A DNA stretch of 64,000 nucleotides from Astrothelium macrocarpum (GCA_021030915.1 JAGEMR010000008.1:186001-250000), one strand, 5' to 3'. Shown: positions 11,517-24,027, counted from the stretch's first letter. The notes: generated from the sequence alone by a model not told the origin. Program-made: numbers and translations.

Positions 11517-11743
11517 ATGGCCGCGCCTAATTTTGGCTCCAAAGGCCATCATCCCATCCACGTTCATCCTCCACGACCTTTTTACAGATACTCTGCCACT
11601 CTTCTAGGCGCCGGCATGTGGTTCTTTGTACGTCCTGGCATGCAAGTATATCATGACAGCCCTGCTGACCGAGTCAGTTGTTGTACCGTGCCAAGCAAGA
11701 CGGGCCTGCACTTTTAGGCTGGAAGCACCCATGGGATCATTGA
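11517..11743 (+). CDS. mitochondrial complex I accessory subunit, NDUFB2 (AGGG)-like, 58 aa
   Basis: Two exons, 11517-11627 and 11678-11743, are joined across a 50-bp intron (GTACGT...GCTGACC...TCAG). The first exon ends GAGMWFF and the second opens LLYRAKQDGPALLGW and ends KHPWDH. The core (MWFxxxYRAKQDGPxxLGWxHPWxxH) matches the NDUFB2 family as I remember it from plant and fungal proteins: a single membrane span in the distal membrane arm of NADH:ubiquinone oxidoreductase. The His-rich N-terminus (GHHPIHVHPPRP) is also typical. The gene is easy to miss because both exons are short. The ATG at 11517 is the only one giving this N-terminus; an earlier frame start adds non-conserved residues. 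Confidence 0.85.
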
Positions 11744-11953
11744 CGATCTTTGCGTCACATTTGGACAAGGTTATATAAAGAAAGATTATGGCGAGGGACT
11801 TGGAAAGGCGTAGGACCAGCGATCATTGTACATATGAATCAAATTCGCAGGCGCACGGAAATCTCTGGCCTGGACCAGAACGTGCATTAGGCGAGATAGA
11901 GCTGGAGATATTACGACCTGGACCAACTCAATACCTCGAATCCTATTTCGACA
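11744..11953. other. convergent intergenic region
   Basis: These 210 bp separate the stops of the complex I subunit and the methyltransferase. They hold a TATATAAAG string and no gene that I can support. Confidence 0.5.
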
Positions 11954-13145
11954 CTATCTCTCGGGCTTCTTAAACAAATAATGGCTGACTCCCCAGGTAT
12001 CACCGCCCTGGTATGCAAATAATTCTGCACATGCCATATAAAAGATTTGCCATCTGTAAAACCATCTCGCGGCCTCATCCTTACCATATGTCTCTTCCAG
12101 ATGTGGCCAGATTTCTTTCTTGTTTGCTGTTAGTCTTGACAGCCAGTCCTGCGAAATTGATCAAAATTGTGCATATACGGTGGCAGGCGAAATCATACCT
12201 CACTCGTTCTCGCGTAATGTTTACCGCTGACCCACCATTGCTTCTCCAAAGTCAAATCTCGTTGAAAATAGAGCAACAGGTCTGCCGAAGGCATTGTGCC
12301 CCCAGTAAAGAAATGCGTCGTCATCCAACCACTCTCAAAATCATACGGCATGGTACAGTGCGAAAAAATATGCACAAATAACTTCCCACCTGGTTTCAAG
12401 GCATTGGCGATCTTCGCCATCAGGAGTTCGTAATTTTTCATGTGCTCAAACAGTTCAATAGACACAATACGGTCAAAGCTGTGAGGCGTAAACTCATACG
12501 TAACGACGTTTCCCGTGATGACGGTCAGATTTTGAATGCCTTTAGCTTTTGCCTGTGCGTCGATGTATTCTTTTTGTGTTCGCGAATTTGAGAATGCAGT
12601 GACTTTGGAATTGGGAAGAAGTTCAGCAAAGTAAAGGGCGCCTGAACCCCAGCCACAGCTAGTAAAATCATTAATTACTGTAGTCGTAAAAGAATGATGC
12701 TTGGAGTAAATACCCCAGATCTAAAATATTTTGGCCATCTGTAAGCTGAGCTTTTTCAATATATGTCTCAAGCATAGCAATTTCGGCTTGAGCTAACGTC
12801 TCAGAACCTTTGGGATAGAGACAGGAAGAGTACTTCATCCTGGGGCCGAGGACAGCCTGGAAAACTCCGGTGTCGACCTCGTAATGCTGTTCATTGGCGG
12901 TTGCTGTCTCGATTGCGATCGATCTTGAACGGAGAGCAGTCACATACTCCATTTTCCGCTTGACACTCTCTTCAAAAGAAGTTTCCTGGACCATGGCAAC
13001 TCGTTGTTGTAGCTGCCGTCTGATACCCACTCGTATCACTGCATGTGGTAGCCAGCCACTATCAAGAACGCGATCTTGTAAATCGTCTAGAACGTGGTTA
13101 GCATCAAGAATTTGGAGGTGACATTTTTGTCAAACCGTAATTCAT
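11954..13145 (-). CDS. SAM-dependent methyltransferase, CFA synthase / coclaurine N-methyltransferase-like, 345 aa
   Basis: Exons are 13145-13136, 13086-12714, 12658-12199 and 12148-11954, summing to a multiple of three. The second junction restores the SAM-binding motif LDLGCGWGSGAL. Other family marks are ANEQHYEV, RMKYSSCLYP, SIELFEHMKNY and, near the end, GDTWGVSHYLFKKPER. Members of this family methylate either phospholipid acyl chains or amines. The length and motifs match the eukaryotic CNMT-like branch, whose substrate in fungi I do not know. The first exon is the weak part: it codes only MNY plus one base and uses a GTTTGA donor, although the branch GCTAAC and the TTCTAG acceptor are good. 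No signal peptide is seen. Confidence 0.8.
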
Positions 13146-13481
13146 TTTGAGCCCGGCTTGAGAACCACTCTGAGTGATAAATCAAGCGCTCTTCTATCAA
13201 TAAGGGAACGCAACTGAAAGAAAGCTGCAACGGAAATCTAGTTTAAAGGTTATATACATAAGTTGACGCGAGCGACACATCCAGTAGGGGTGTGTGTAGG
13301 ATCTTTGTTTGTTACAGCTTTGGTATCAGGAGCAAAACACAACGACCTAAAATGGTTGGGTAGGACCACCAGACCTTATTTTCAACTCACGTCATAATTT
13401 TGAATAATTTGCAGCATGTGCAAACAGCTTGGTAGATCAAAGAAGTTAAATTGCAGTTAAGGATATTTTGCTAAAATCTAT
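13146..13481. other. intergenic: methyltransferase promoter and YPK9 3' region
   Basis: The 336 bp between two leftward genes are AT-rich and hold no ORF, RNA or repeat that I can support. Confidence 0.5.
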
Positions 13482-16400
13482 CTATACTCGCATGTTCTCG
13501 ATTACAATCTTGTATTCTTTTCGCTTTTTCCTCCGAGCCGGCCAAAGTTTAGTTTTGAGTCTACCCACCCAGCGCGCCACTTCTGGAAACAAAAATTTTT
13601 CTGCGCCATATGCACATGTAAACCAACCTATGGCTAGAACGAGCAAGAATATCTTGAAACCACTCGAAATAAAGGTCAAATCCATCGACTTGAGCACCCA
13701 CTCTGCAGGATCGAAGAGAAGATACGAAGAGATGAGGAGGGCAACAACAGTCGCAATGACAAAAGGGGCTGTCGAACAATATCAATTGACATGGACAAAT
13801 ATTTAAAGCTTGATAGGATACTTACGATTATGCGCCATCGATCGACGGAAAGGTGGTCCTACACTCAGGACGATGGCCGCAAGAATGTACATGAAGCAGG
13901 AAACAAGGAATAGTGCGCTGTTCTCTGAGTTCTTCGCGTTCGAATGGTTTTTGTTCACTTTTGGCGGAATATACCTAAGCACAGTTAAGCAAAATCCAAA
14001 TACACAAGAGTAGAGGAGACTTACCATGACTGATGCCGGACAACAACGAATGCGACTGCTTGTGCCAAAATGCTCAGAGCAATTTGGCCAAGTAATGGCG
14101 TCAAAACTTTGCGAGAGACAAGACTTGCGTTGGGCCGCTTGGGAGCCAACGTCGGAAAAGCACCAGTCCGGCCCACTGAATTCCATTAGACAATCCAAAT
14201 ACAAGGCTCATGGTACTTACTGAATATCGCAAGTGGTAAGATTAGGACCAAGTCAATATATAAGAACTGGGCAAGACAATTAGTTGGCGTTGAAGAAGGG
14301 GAGTGCAAGTCTCAAATATACCTGAAAATCTCCAAGGTTTGAAGCAAATGCATAGAGGAAGCTGACAGACGTGAACTGGATTGCTGAATACAAGCTCATG
14401 TATTTAAAACAGCTGAAGCTCGTGACAAGCGCAGCCCGACCTTCTCTGTATGGATTTGGTCAACCAATTGAATCGAGTCTGGACTCGAAAAAAGCCTCAG
14501 GATACTTACCGAATGACTTCTGGAACACAGGAAATGTCAAAGACTCTACTCGTGAAGGGCGCTGCAACCGAAGCCTCAGCTTCGGAAAGCGAGATGCCCA
14601 CATCAGCAGCTTTGAGCGCACCACAGTCATTGGCTCCATCACCACAGAAGCCACAGCAGTAATCAATGCTCTGTAGCTTCTCCACAAGCTCATGCTTCTC
14701 ATCCGGAGACATGCGCGCAAAGACTTGGCCGCGGACAAGCATTCTCTTCAGTAATCGATCTGGTGCATAATCAACCATCCAGCGGAACACGTCGCCAGTC
14801 ACTGCGACAGAGTAATTGCGTATGTTTGAGATGTCGTAAGGCAAGGAAGCATCGTAATCAAGTGGCGGCGGCAAGGGCTCCAGACTGTTTTCATCCAATT
14901 GAAAGACGGGATTGTCTACACTCTCCCAGCTTAATTTTGCAAGGGGAGTGCGAGAATCGCCTTGAACAAAGTGAGGAACAAAACAATGTGCGGTCCTGTC
15001 AATAAGATCGCACTCCCGAGCCACACTGATGGCAGTCAAGATGTTGTCGCCTGTGCACATAATTTTGCGAATGTTAGCTTCGCCAAGCTCTTGGATGACG
15101 CCTGTTGTCGTCGGTTTTAGCTTATTCTCAAAAACAATGAACCCCACGAATTCAAGATCCGACTCAGCATCTGCCCGGCTCATCTTTTGAATTTTGAGCC
15201 AAGATAATTTGGCGAAGCTCTTCGTTGCACAAGCAATAACTCTGTAGCCCCGATGCGTGTAGAAGCCTAAAAGCTCCTCATAGTCATCAGGAAAGCTTTC
15301 GGGCCGGCAAATTTCAGTCATGCATTCAGGAGCCCCTTTGACATAGACGTCCGCGCCACTGGAGTGATACTGACGAACAACAACACTGGCTCGTCGTAAT
15401 TGAGAGATAAACTCAAAGTTCCTCAAGATACCCAACTCAAGCTTCTTGTCGTTACCATCATCATTCGTTTCATCTAGGCAATATTCCATTCCAGGCGGAG
15501 GTCTTGCAACGGAAGGCGATAAGCCGATTGGTTCATCATCATCAGTGAGACCCGGTCTTTGCTTTCCTTCTTCAAATTGCCAGCCCGTGAAATCAAACAT
15601 TTTGACGTCCAGAGGATCACCAACGAGCTCTCCGTCCACAGATCGTAGTGAGTGACAAGTTGCCATAGTGTACAAGATGGCTTTATGAGCTCGATAATCC
15701 ATGGTCGGATCACGTTCATATCGAGCACCAGGTAAAACTGATAGAGAATCTGTTAAGATATCACTGAATCGACCTGACGGCCTTTGTGCTACTCGCAAAC
15801 CCAAGACGTCAAGTCCATCCTCAGTGAGAGTGCCAGTTTTGTCAAAGCAAATGACATCTAGTCTGCCACCAACATTGATCCTCTGTGGGCTGATACAAAA
15901 AATCTGACGTTGCTTCAGTCGAGAGAGCGCGAAACTCATTCCAATGGTCAGAGTTGCTGGAAGCGCCGGAGGTACAACAATTGTGATCAGATCAAGTGCT
16001 CTGACGATGATGAGGTGCCAGGCTAAACCCAGACGAATGAAATTAATTAGCGACACAACAAAGCCAACAGCTGCAATGAGAGCCATGACGGATATGTACC
16101 GAAAAGAATCCCGGTAAAATTTAAATCCAGAGGGCTTGGGGAAAAGCATAGACCTGACAAGAGCGCCTTTGGTCGTATTAAAACCCGTTCTCACAACCAT
16201 TGCTAATGCAGCTGCTTGATCATCCTTGTCATCCTGGGGACGCCTGGCCCGCACAATCTTAGTACCGCTGAAGAGCATGTGCTTTGCGACTTCCGGATGC
16301 ATCGATGAAGCACTAAGATTGAGCAAATCCAGAGCGTCGTCTGTTGTAGGGATTTTGGTGATTGGCACAGATTCGCCAGTAAGCATGCTTTCGTTCACGA

Positions 16401-17769
16401 TACAATCTCCTGAAAGTAGTAAACTGTCGCATGGGAACTGTGTTAGGGAAGGATCTGTCACTTCATAGATGTCTCCTGGCACGAGATCACTGGACTCGAC
16501 TTGTCGCCAGAAACCGTTTCGTTGAACTCTGACATCGCACTCGAATCTTGATATTTCTCGCAATCTACGCATGGTGGCAAGTGTCTCCAGCAACGTGGTC
16601 GTAATGCTGAAAATAGAAATAACAAAGATGCATGCTGCGTAGTAATAATATTCGTCCACAGACCACAGAACCAGACTGGCGACCTGAAATATGTAGAATG
16701 GATGGAATATCTCATCGACTAAAAGATGCCCGACGCTTTTTTGTTTAATGTCGATGATATTTTGGCCAAATACCTTTTGCCGCAACTCCTTTTCATCATT
16801 GTCCAATCCTGAACGAATCGTTTTGACGTCAGTCCAAGCAGGATCCTTCCAGGCGTTTCCAAGGACAAACTTGTCCTTCAGAGGATGGAAACAGAAGCGA
16901 ATGTACCGGTAATCGATGGACCGGAGCTGGTGGAGCACTGGATCAAAATCGACATCGTAATCTTCGAATCCTGCCTTTTCTTGAATGCCAAACACTGTTG
17001 ACAGCGAGTGACCATAGTCTTGCTTGAGGAGATGCTGTATCTCAAGCTCACCCCACTGATTCTCAATGGCCACCCAATCAGCTTCTCGCAAAGGCCGAGA
17101 AGTTCCAAGAACCCGAATTCGCCAACGGGGAAGCCATCGCAACATCAAGTATGCGAGTCCACCAGTAAGAAGGCATATCAGACCATAGATGACCAATCCG
17201 AATATTGAAGTCTTGAAGCCAGCAACCACAATGGTCAAGTCCTCAGTCGCAATGTAAATTTTTTGACTGGCTCTACCTTCCCTCCGATACCCATTCACAT
17301 CTGTGTCTGACGAGGTGCGTCGTCGTAGTAAAGGATGCTGCGCGGATGATCTCGAGTGCCCGGACGATTTGCGGCGAAGTGATGGTGTTTCCTCAGAACC
17401 TCCCTCTGATTCGCGTTCCAAAGCACCATCGACCTCTTCAAAATCATCCTGAGCCTCCGTGACAGCCAAGTCATCTAGCCAATCCTCAGATGAGTCGTTC
17501 TCTTGTCCTTCCTCATAATATGTAAAGCTCGTGGTCGAATCTGCTCTCGGCCGCTGGTGTGCGAATGCAGAGACACTCGTCGGGACACTCTCGGATACTG
17601 GTCCAGCAAAGACATCATCTCGCGCCATTTCAACGTCGGTCAGGAAGCTGGCTTCGCTCATATTCGAGCCGCGGCGGTACAGACTAGCATGTGGGCCAGG
17701 TCGTGTAGAGCTCGCTATGGAGCTTCTACGGTGGGCGCCAGATGCGTCTTCTTCGTCCATGGCCACCAA
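13482..17769 (-). CDS. YPK9: P5B-type ATPase YPK9 (ATP13A2-like), 1338 aa
   Basis: P5B ATPases sit in vacuolar/lysosomal membranes; mammalian ATP13A2 exports polyamines, and yeast Ypk9 affects metal and polyamine tolerance. Exons are 17769-14510, 14445-14322, 14266-14221, 14175-14025, 13974-13826 and 13768-13482, all introns 45-64 bp. Motifs in order: Ser/acidic cytosolic N-terminus of about 190 residues, N-terminal membrane segments, TGES (actuator domain), PPALP in M4 (P5B; P5A has PPELP), DKTGT with the phosphorylated Asp, KGAPE, GDGANDCGALK, then the last membrane spans spread over five short exons. The basic tail (KLWPARRKKRKEYK) ends at 13482. An alternative start is the Met four codons later. 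It shares a 1.27-kb divergent promoter region with the G6PD gene. Confidence 0.93.
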
Positions 17770-19039
17770 ACATTAGTAGTGAGGGTCAAAAAGGCAGTTC
17801 CATCGTCATTTTCAATGACCTGCCCTCAAGAAAGAGGTGCGAATGGAAAACCATTGTGATATTTTTTTTTTGATAAAGTTGCGCCTGCAAGTTTCTGTTG
17901 ATGCTTAGATAGCGCTTTACTTGGTGCTTCATGGCACGGACCACCTTCTCAAGTACTTTGTACGTTTTCTGAATGCACGCTGAACTTCTCAATTTTATTT
18001 CCAGGCACGGAGTAAAAGCCAGAAGAGCTCAACAAGTTACGCAACTTGCTTGCTTGCTTTAGTGATACAAAAGTTTAATGGTAAACGATCTGTGCGACGA
18101 CCAGTAAATACGTGGCTGACCCAGTATTGGCTGACCATTTATTTCCCTTTCTGACCAATAAGGCGGCCGTCGAGTCTGCCACTTCTGCATTAAAATGAAT
18201 ACTCAAGATCTTGAATTCGACTTGGTCGACTGAAAATAAATGTCTATACGTTTAATCGGTCACGTTGCCCACAATGTAGGGCAAGCAGTGTGATGTTTGC
18301 CTTGTCATTGTAGCGGTTTACCGAAAGCGTCCACCCGTGATCCTCGCAAGGTTACAATGACTAAGTATTTGGGTTGACATAATCAGGCTTACACTTTGCA
18401 CTGAATGAGGTTGCACGGCTTGTCTAGATACAAGGAGTTGATGCTAGTGTGATGGGGTCATAGCAAAGTGGTGCTAATAGTGTCTGTCTTGGCCCTGCAA
18501 CCGATAAATGTGGTTGTGCATGAACATCCTCAAATCAGCATCGTGAGCCAAAGGTCGGTGTGGACGAGACAATTGATGTACGAAATTGGCGGGCGGGGAG
18601 AAAGCTAGGGCCGAAGCTGATGCCGTAAAGGGCAGGGCAGCTTTGTCAATGGAGCTGCCAGGCTTAGTGATAAACAGTTGCATCCCATTTATAACATCGA
18701 AGAGGAGACACTTGCCATTTCAGCCTGTCCTCCCCCCTTTCCCTCGACTTGCCATCCGCAAGGCGTACATCCAAGGCGAAAAGTGCAGTCTCGTCGTTTT
18801 CGTCGCCAGCGCAAGAGCTCCGTCGCCGGTCGCCTGAGGAGGTTGGCCCATCCTTGTTGAGGACGGATAGCACCCCACCAACCTTCTCTCCCATTGCTCG
18901 AGCTCTACTGCTGTACCGCCCTGACATCCACCATTGTCCGCGGATAGCCCGGATTATCTAGACCCATCGCCCGGACTGTCACCTCCTTCTCTGAAATCCT
19001 TATCTTTACCGAATTCGCAAACATTTTCAACCTGCAACA
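17770..19039. promoter_or_regulatory. divergent promoter region of YPK9 and the G6PD gene
   Basis: No gene is supported in these 1.27 kb. TGGCTGACC occurs twice (18113-18121 and 18128-18136), followed by CTGACC at 18151-18156. CCAAT boxes in opposite orientations lie at 18126-18130 and 18155-18159. A pyrimidine-rich stretch precedes the G6PD start. The length is unusual for this compact window. Confidence 0.45.
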
Positions 19040-21185
19040 ATGGCGAACACAGTGATCAGCCCCGACGTCGAAGCTAATGCTGGGTAAGTTAGAGAGTATC
19101 AAGTGCGGAAGCGCCCAAAAAAATATCTGTTCGCACAGAGCACTGCTAGTAACTTTAGCGGTAGCGGTAGCTTCTGTACGATGCGCGTCCTACAAAAGCG
19201 AATCAGCTTGACTAGAGGACCGCACTCTTTTCCGTCCTGATTGCTAACATGCGACCGTGGATAGCAACATTGAACTCAAAGACAACACAGTCATTGTCGT
19301 GCTCGGAGCTTCGGGAGACTTGGCAAAGAAGAAAACTGTGCGTATCGCAAGAATTTGGTAACTTAAGCTTAATTGACCAGAGAAATAGTTTCCTGCCCTC
19401 TTTGGCTTGGTACGGTCGCTATGCTCACGTCCCTTAACGTCCTGTTTCTAATCAAGTCTCAGTATCGGAATAACTTTCTACCCAAAGATGTCAAGATTAT
19501 TGGCTATGCGCGGACGAAGATGGATCACAATGAATACCTGAAACGCGTCAAGTCTTACATCAAAACCCCCACAAAAGACATGGAGGAGCAACTGGAGGAC
19601 TTTTGCAAATTGTGCACTTATGTATCCGGTCAATATGATCAGGATGAATCCTTCATAACCCTCAACAAGCACCTGGAGGAACTAGAAAACGGCAGGAAAG
19701 AGACGAACCGTGTCTTCTACATGGCCTTGCCACCTAGCGTTTTCATTCCGGTTTCTCAACATCTGAAAAAGAATTGCTACCCCAAGAGCGGCATTTCTAG
19801 AGTCATTGTACGTATCCGAACCCACAGAGTTCTGATTCCAAAAATTACCAAGCTGATATAGCCATTGTTAGGTCGAGAAACCTTTCGGCAAGGATCTTGC
19901 AAGCTCTCGAGAACTGCAAAATGCGTTGGCTCCAAATTGGAAAGAAGAAGAAATTTTCCGAATTGATCACTATTTGGGCAAGGAGATGGTGAAGAATATT
20001 CTCATCCTTCGGTTTGGTAACGAGTTCTTTGGCGCCACATGGAATCGTAACCACATCGATAATGTTCAGGTACGCATAGACTCTTGATCTAACTGGCGCA
20101 ACGAACTGACTTATGATCGAAAAGATTACATTCAAGGAACCTTTTGGAACAGAGGGAAGAGGCGGTTATTTCGATGAGTTTGGTATTATCCGCGATGTCA
20201 TGCAAAACCGTAAGCCCAGAAGTTAATTTCAGATCGTGAAATTCCCTAGGACTGATACTTTCTCCAGATTTGTTGCAGGTCCTGACATTGCTCACCATGG
20301 AACGTCCAATTTCTTTCTCTGCTGAGGACATTCGTGACGAAAAGGTTCGTCTTCGTTTTGGATAGTCTTGACAGCATCTGACAACGGTTTTAGGTCCGAG
20401 TTCTCCGAGGAATGCCCTCAATCGAGCCCAAGAACGTCATCATCGGTCAGTACGAGAAGTCGTTGGATGGCAGCAAACCAGGTTACAAAGAAGACGACAC
20501 TGTTCCCAAAGAATCCAGATGTCCTACCTTTGCCTCGATGGTTGCTTACATTAAGAATGAGCGTTGGGATGGTGTTCCATTCATCCTAAAGGCTGGAAAG
20601 GGTGAGTGTCTGCAGTACACAGACTACTGTCAATGCTAATGGCATATAGCCTTGAATGAACAAAAGACGGAAGTGAGAATTCAGTTCAGGGATGTTACCT
20701 CCGGCATTTTCAAAGACATTCCCCGAAACGAACTGGTCATTCGCGTGCAGCCAAATGAATCTGTTTACATTAAGATGAATTCAAAGCTTCCTGGCTTGAG
20801 CATGCAAACCGTTGTTACTGAGCTAGATTTGACATACCGTCGCCGTTTTTCTGACTTGAAGATTCCTGAGGCCTATGAATCATTGATCCTTGATGCCTTG
20901 AAGGGCGATCATTCCAACTTTGTCCGTGATGATGAATTGGACGCGAGCTGGAGAATCTTCACTCCTCTGTTGCATTACCTAGATGACAACAAGGAAATTG
21001 TCCCCATGGGTTACCCATATGGTAAGTCCGAGCTCGACTAAACTATAAAATCTCGGTATACTCATCTATTCACAGGTTCGCGTGGCCCATCCGTCCTTGA
21101 CGACTTTACTTCCTCCTACGGCTACAAATTCAGTGACCCTGCTGGATATCAGTGGCCAATCGCTGGCGAGCAAACCAAGTTGTGA
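19040..21185 (+). CDS. ZWF1: glucose-6-phosphate 1-dehydrogenase, 510 aa
   Basis: It catalyses the first, NADPH-forming step of the oxidative pentose phosphate pathway in the cytosol. Ten exons: 19040-19083, 19265-19337, 19389-19409, 19463-19807, 19872-20069, 20125-20209, 20268-20344, 20394-20601, 20650-21021 and 21076-21185. They total 1533 nt, giving the usual fungal length. Splicing restores the dinucleotide-binding GASGDLAKKKTFPAL and later RIDHYLGKE, the catalytic segment with its Lys/His. The C-terminus reads YQWPIAGEQTKL. Exon 3 is a 21-nt microexon (FPALFGL). The first intron (181 bp) is the longest in the window. In filamentous fungi this gene (gsdA in Aspergillus) is known to be intron-rich at the 5' end, which fits. 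Confidence 0.96.
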
Positions 21186-22073
21186 ATGGGTTAGAAGTCT
21201 GGCAGGTGCTCTATCTATGTGGAATACAAAAAACTGCCTTCGATCTTTCATGGTAATGCGATAGAACGGATGCGGCGCGATAGAAAGCGGCCGCAGGAAC
21301 TACTGGATGACGTGCTGGCAAAAGGATTCTGCCTTAGCACTCAGATGTCATTAATGAGCTGTTTCCTGCCCATAGAATCATAAATTGTTGACATCGTCGT
21401 GGTATCATGTCAATGAAAACGAACGATGATGAATGCAATCTAGTTCTGTTCCTTTGGTGACCATGTGGACACCTCATCGGCTGTGCAACGTTGCATGGGA
21501 AGAGTAATTTGCCTCACGATCGATCTGAACAGTTTAGATATTACCAAGGACTTATCAAAGTTGGGGCTGCATAGAAATTCGATCAGGCGTGTAGGAAGCT
21601 TAGTCAAGTGCATGCATTGGCAGGATCTATTTTGCAAGCCGACGTTCGTGCAACTCTTATACCAGGACAGCGCTTCCAACTTCACAGGAAAGTTGCTCAA
21701 TAAAAAGCAAAGGTTTTGTTTTGTAATATTCTTAGCCTTGCTTTCAGAGATAAAGTTCCCTCGCTTCAAGATACTAGGCGCTTGGAAGTGAGGAAAGTTT
21801 CCTGTTTGCCGATAGGAACACCTTTCACCACGTCTGTGGGCTATCTTCGTCATTCCAACACCAACAAAACACCATGGCCAATACGCGGGTTAAACGCAAA
21901 AGACATTCACTTCGGGAGCGAGGTTTTGTATCTCTTAATGAGAAGTCGACCTCGACCATACTGGTCCACTTACCAATCTCCATTTTCTACCCTACTTGAT
22001 ACCAGGTTGCTGGCAGTCTCGACTTCCCCGTTCACTGTTGAGATCACAGCCTGTCGGTTTTCTACTTGGGAAC
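21186..22073. other. intergenic, G6PD 3' region and transporter promoter
   Basis: The 888 bp hold overlapping ORFs on both strands (for example 21440-21853 on the minus strand), but none looks like a known protein or has coding character. I see no RNA gene or repeat. Confidence 0.45.
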
Positions 22074-24027
22074 ATGTCTCAAGATGTGCCATGGACCAGA
22101 AATGCGTCGATCAAAGGGTCCACAGAGGCCATACGTATGGCGCTTTTGACATTCAGTCTGGTGGGCTTGCAGTATGAATTCACAGTCGTATCCTATCGAG
22201 AGCAATGAACTAATCTATGTAATAGATTTACCTGGGGTACTGAGATGACCTACTGCACGCCGTATCTCCTCTCGCTCGGCCTCACCAAAAGCAAAACCTC
22301 ACTCGTCTGGATTGCCGGGCCGATATCTGGGTTAGTGGTGCAACCAATTGTTGGCATTATAGCAGATAAATCAACATCAAAATGGGGTCGAAGAAGGCCG
22401 TTCATGATTGGAGGCACATTGTTGGTCTGTCTATGCTTATTTGCCTTGGGATGGACTGCAGAAATAGTAGAGTTTATCACCCCTGGAAACGAGGTGGTGA
22501 GTTTCTCTTTAAATGAAGTACGGGTCTCTTTCTTACGGTATGATGAACAGAACAAGTCGAGAACAATATCACTTGCGGTACTTAGCATCTACGGTGTAGA
22601 TTTCGCCATCAACGCCGTCCAGGCATCATGTCGCAGTTTAATTGTCGACACGCTACCCGTCGAGAAACAGCAAACAGGATCTGCATGGGGTACGTCCACT
22701 TTTTCAAAAGGTCCAAGGTCTATCTAATGAAATCTAGCGGCTCGCATGGCTGCTGTAGGGCATCTGGTTGGCTATGTACTTGGATCGATGAATCTTCAAA
22801 ATATCTTTGGAAATTGGCTCGGGAATACGCAATTCAAACAAGTCGTCGTGATTGCCGCGCTTGGTTTGATCATTTCTATTGGTATCACTTGTTGGGCTGT
22901 GACGGAGAAGGTTCTCGTTGCTCATCGGTAAGTGGAGGTTGTAAAATCTTAATCACAAGCATATCAATTGTTGATTGTATACAAGCTTCGATGACCCAAA
23001 ACGGGCCAGTCCATTTGCGATGTTTGTACAGATCCTCAAGACCACGCTGAATCTACCTGCCCGTATGCGTGCTATATGCTGGATACAATTTTGGTCATGG
23101 ATAGGTAAGTTACTATCAACCTATCCTCATGATATGACTAACAATCCGCTCAAGGTTGGTTTCCTTTTCTTTTCTATAGTACCACCTGGGTCGGAGAAAT
23201 TTATTTGCAACAACACGCACGAACCCAAGGCTTAATTCCCAATGATGCTCTGGCTGATATTGGTCGAATCGGGAGCACTTCGCTCGTCATCTTTTCTGCC
23301 ATTATGCTCATTGGATCTCTCCTGTTGCCATTCTTGGTTGAATCACCAGAAGATAGCATGTCGTCCACTCCGAAGATTCCACCAAGCCCAAGCCAAATGA
23401 TGTCAGCAGCGAAGGGGTGCAAGCCTTCTCTGCTGACAGCATGGACGTTTTCGAATTTTCTTTTTGCATTGATGCTCATGGCTACACCTTTGGTCAGTAC
23501 CATGCGCACTGCCACTTATGTTGTCGCAATATGTGGATTGTAAGTTGTAGAATGGGGATTCTGAACTTCTCCATGAATACTCACAACTTTCTAGGCCATG
23601 GACCATAGCAATCTGGGCACCATTTGCATTCATGGGTGTGGAGATCAATATGCTCAGCTCGGGCTCGATTCCCTTGGTTGTTGATCGCTCACCTGAACGC
23701 TATTCAACAACGATGTTTGATTCTCAAGACGAGACTTCTCTCAAGCGTTATCTTCTGAGTGACGGTCATGGGGAATACGAGGAGACAGCTGGCGTGTACC
23801 TCGGTATTCTCAATCTCTTCACTACTCTCCCTCAATTCGTTGGTACATTTGTTTCGATGATCGTTTTTCGGTTACTTGAACCGGACAAAGAATCGGAATT
23901 GGCTCAGAATGCGTACAAAGCTCGCTCTTCCAACGCGCCGAATGCGATTGCTATGTGCATGTTCATAGGAGGAGTTTCAGCTTTGATCGCGAGTCATCTG
24001 ACCCGGAAGCTAAGGCGGATGCGATGA
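22074..24027 (+). CDS. GPH/SLC45-type sugar (sucrose/maltose) transporter, 544 aa
   Basis: This 12-span MFS carrier of the glycoside-pentoside-hexuronide/SLC45 group resembles plant sucrose transporters and S. pombe Sut1, which move disaccharides with protons across the plasma membrane. Exons are 22074-22171, 22226-22496, 22551-22689, 22738-22927, 22986-23104, 23155-23539 and 23595-24027. Visible marks: FTWGTEMTYCTPYLLSLG in span 1, the loop 2-3 signature KWGRRRPF, VDFAINAVQASCRSLIVD, and GVEINMLSSGSIPLVVD. A Ser/Asp-rich central loop follows span 6. The intron at 22497-22550 is 54 nt without a stop, so an unspliced form would carry 18 extra residues. The start at 22074 gives the normal short cytosolic N-terminus. 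Substrate is inferred from family only. Confidence 0.85.

Noticed and set aside
18000..18100. Short GCTTGCTTGCTT repeat as a microsatellite
   Set aside because: Only about three units; too short to call.
21440..21853. 137-codon minus-strand ORF between G6PD and the transporter
   Set aside because: An overlapping plus-strand ORF of similar quality exists and the product is Cys/Lys/Leu-rich without recognisable structure; likely chance.
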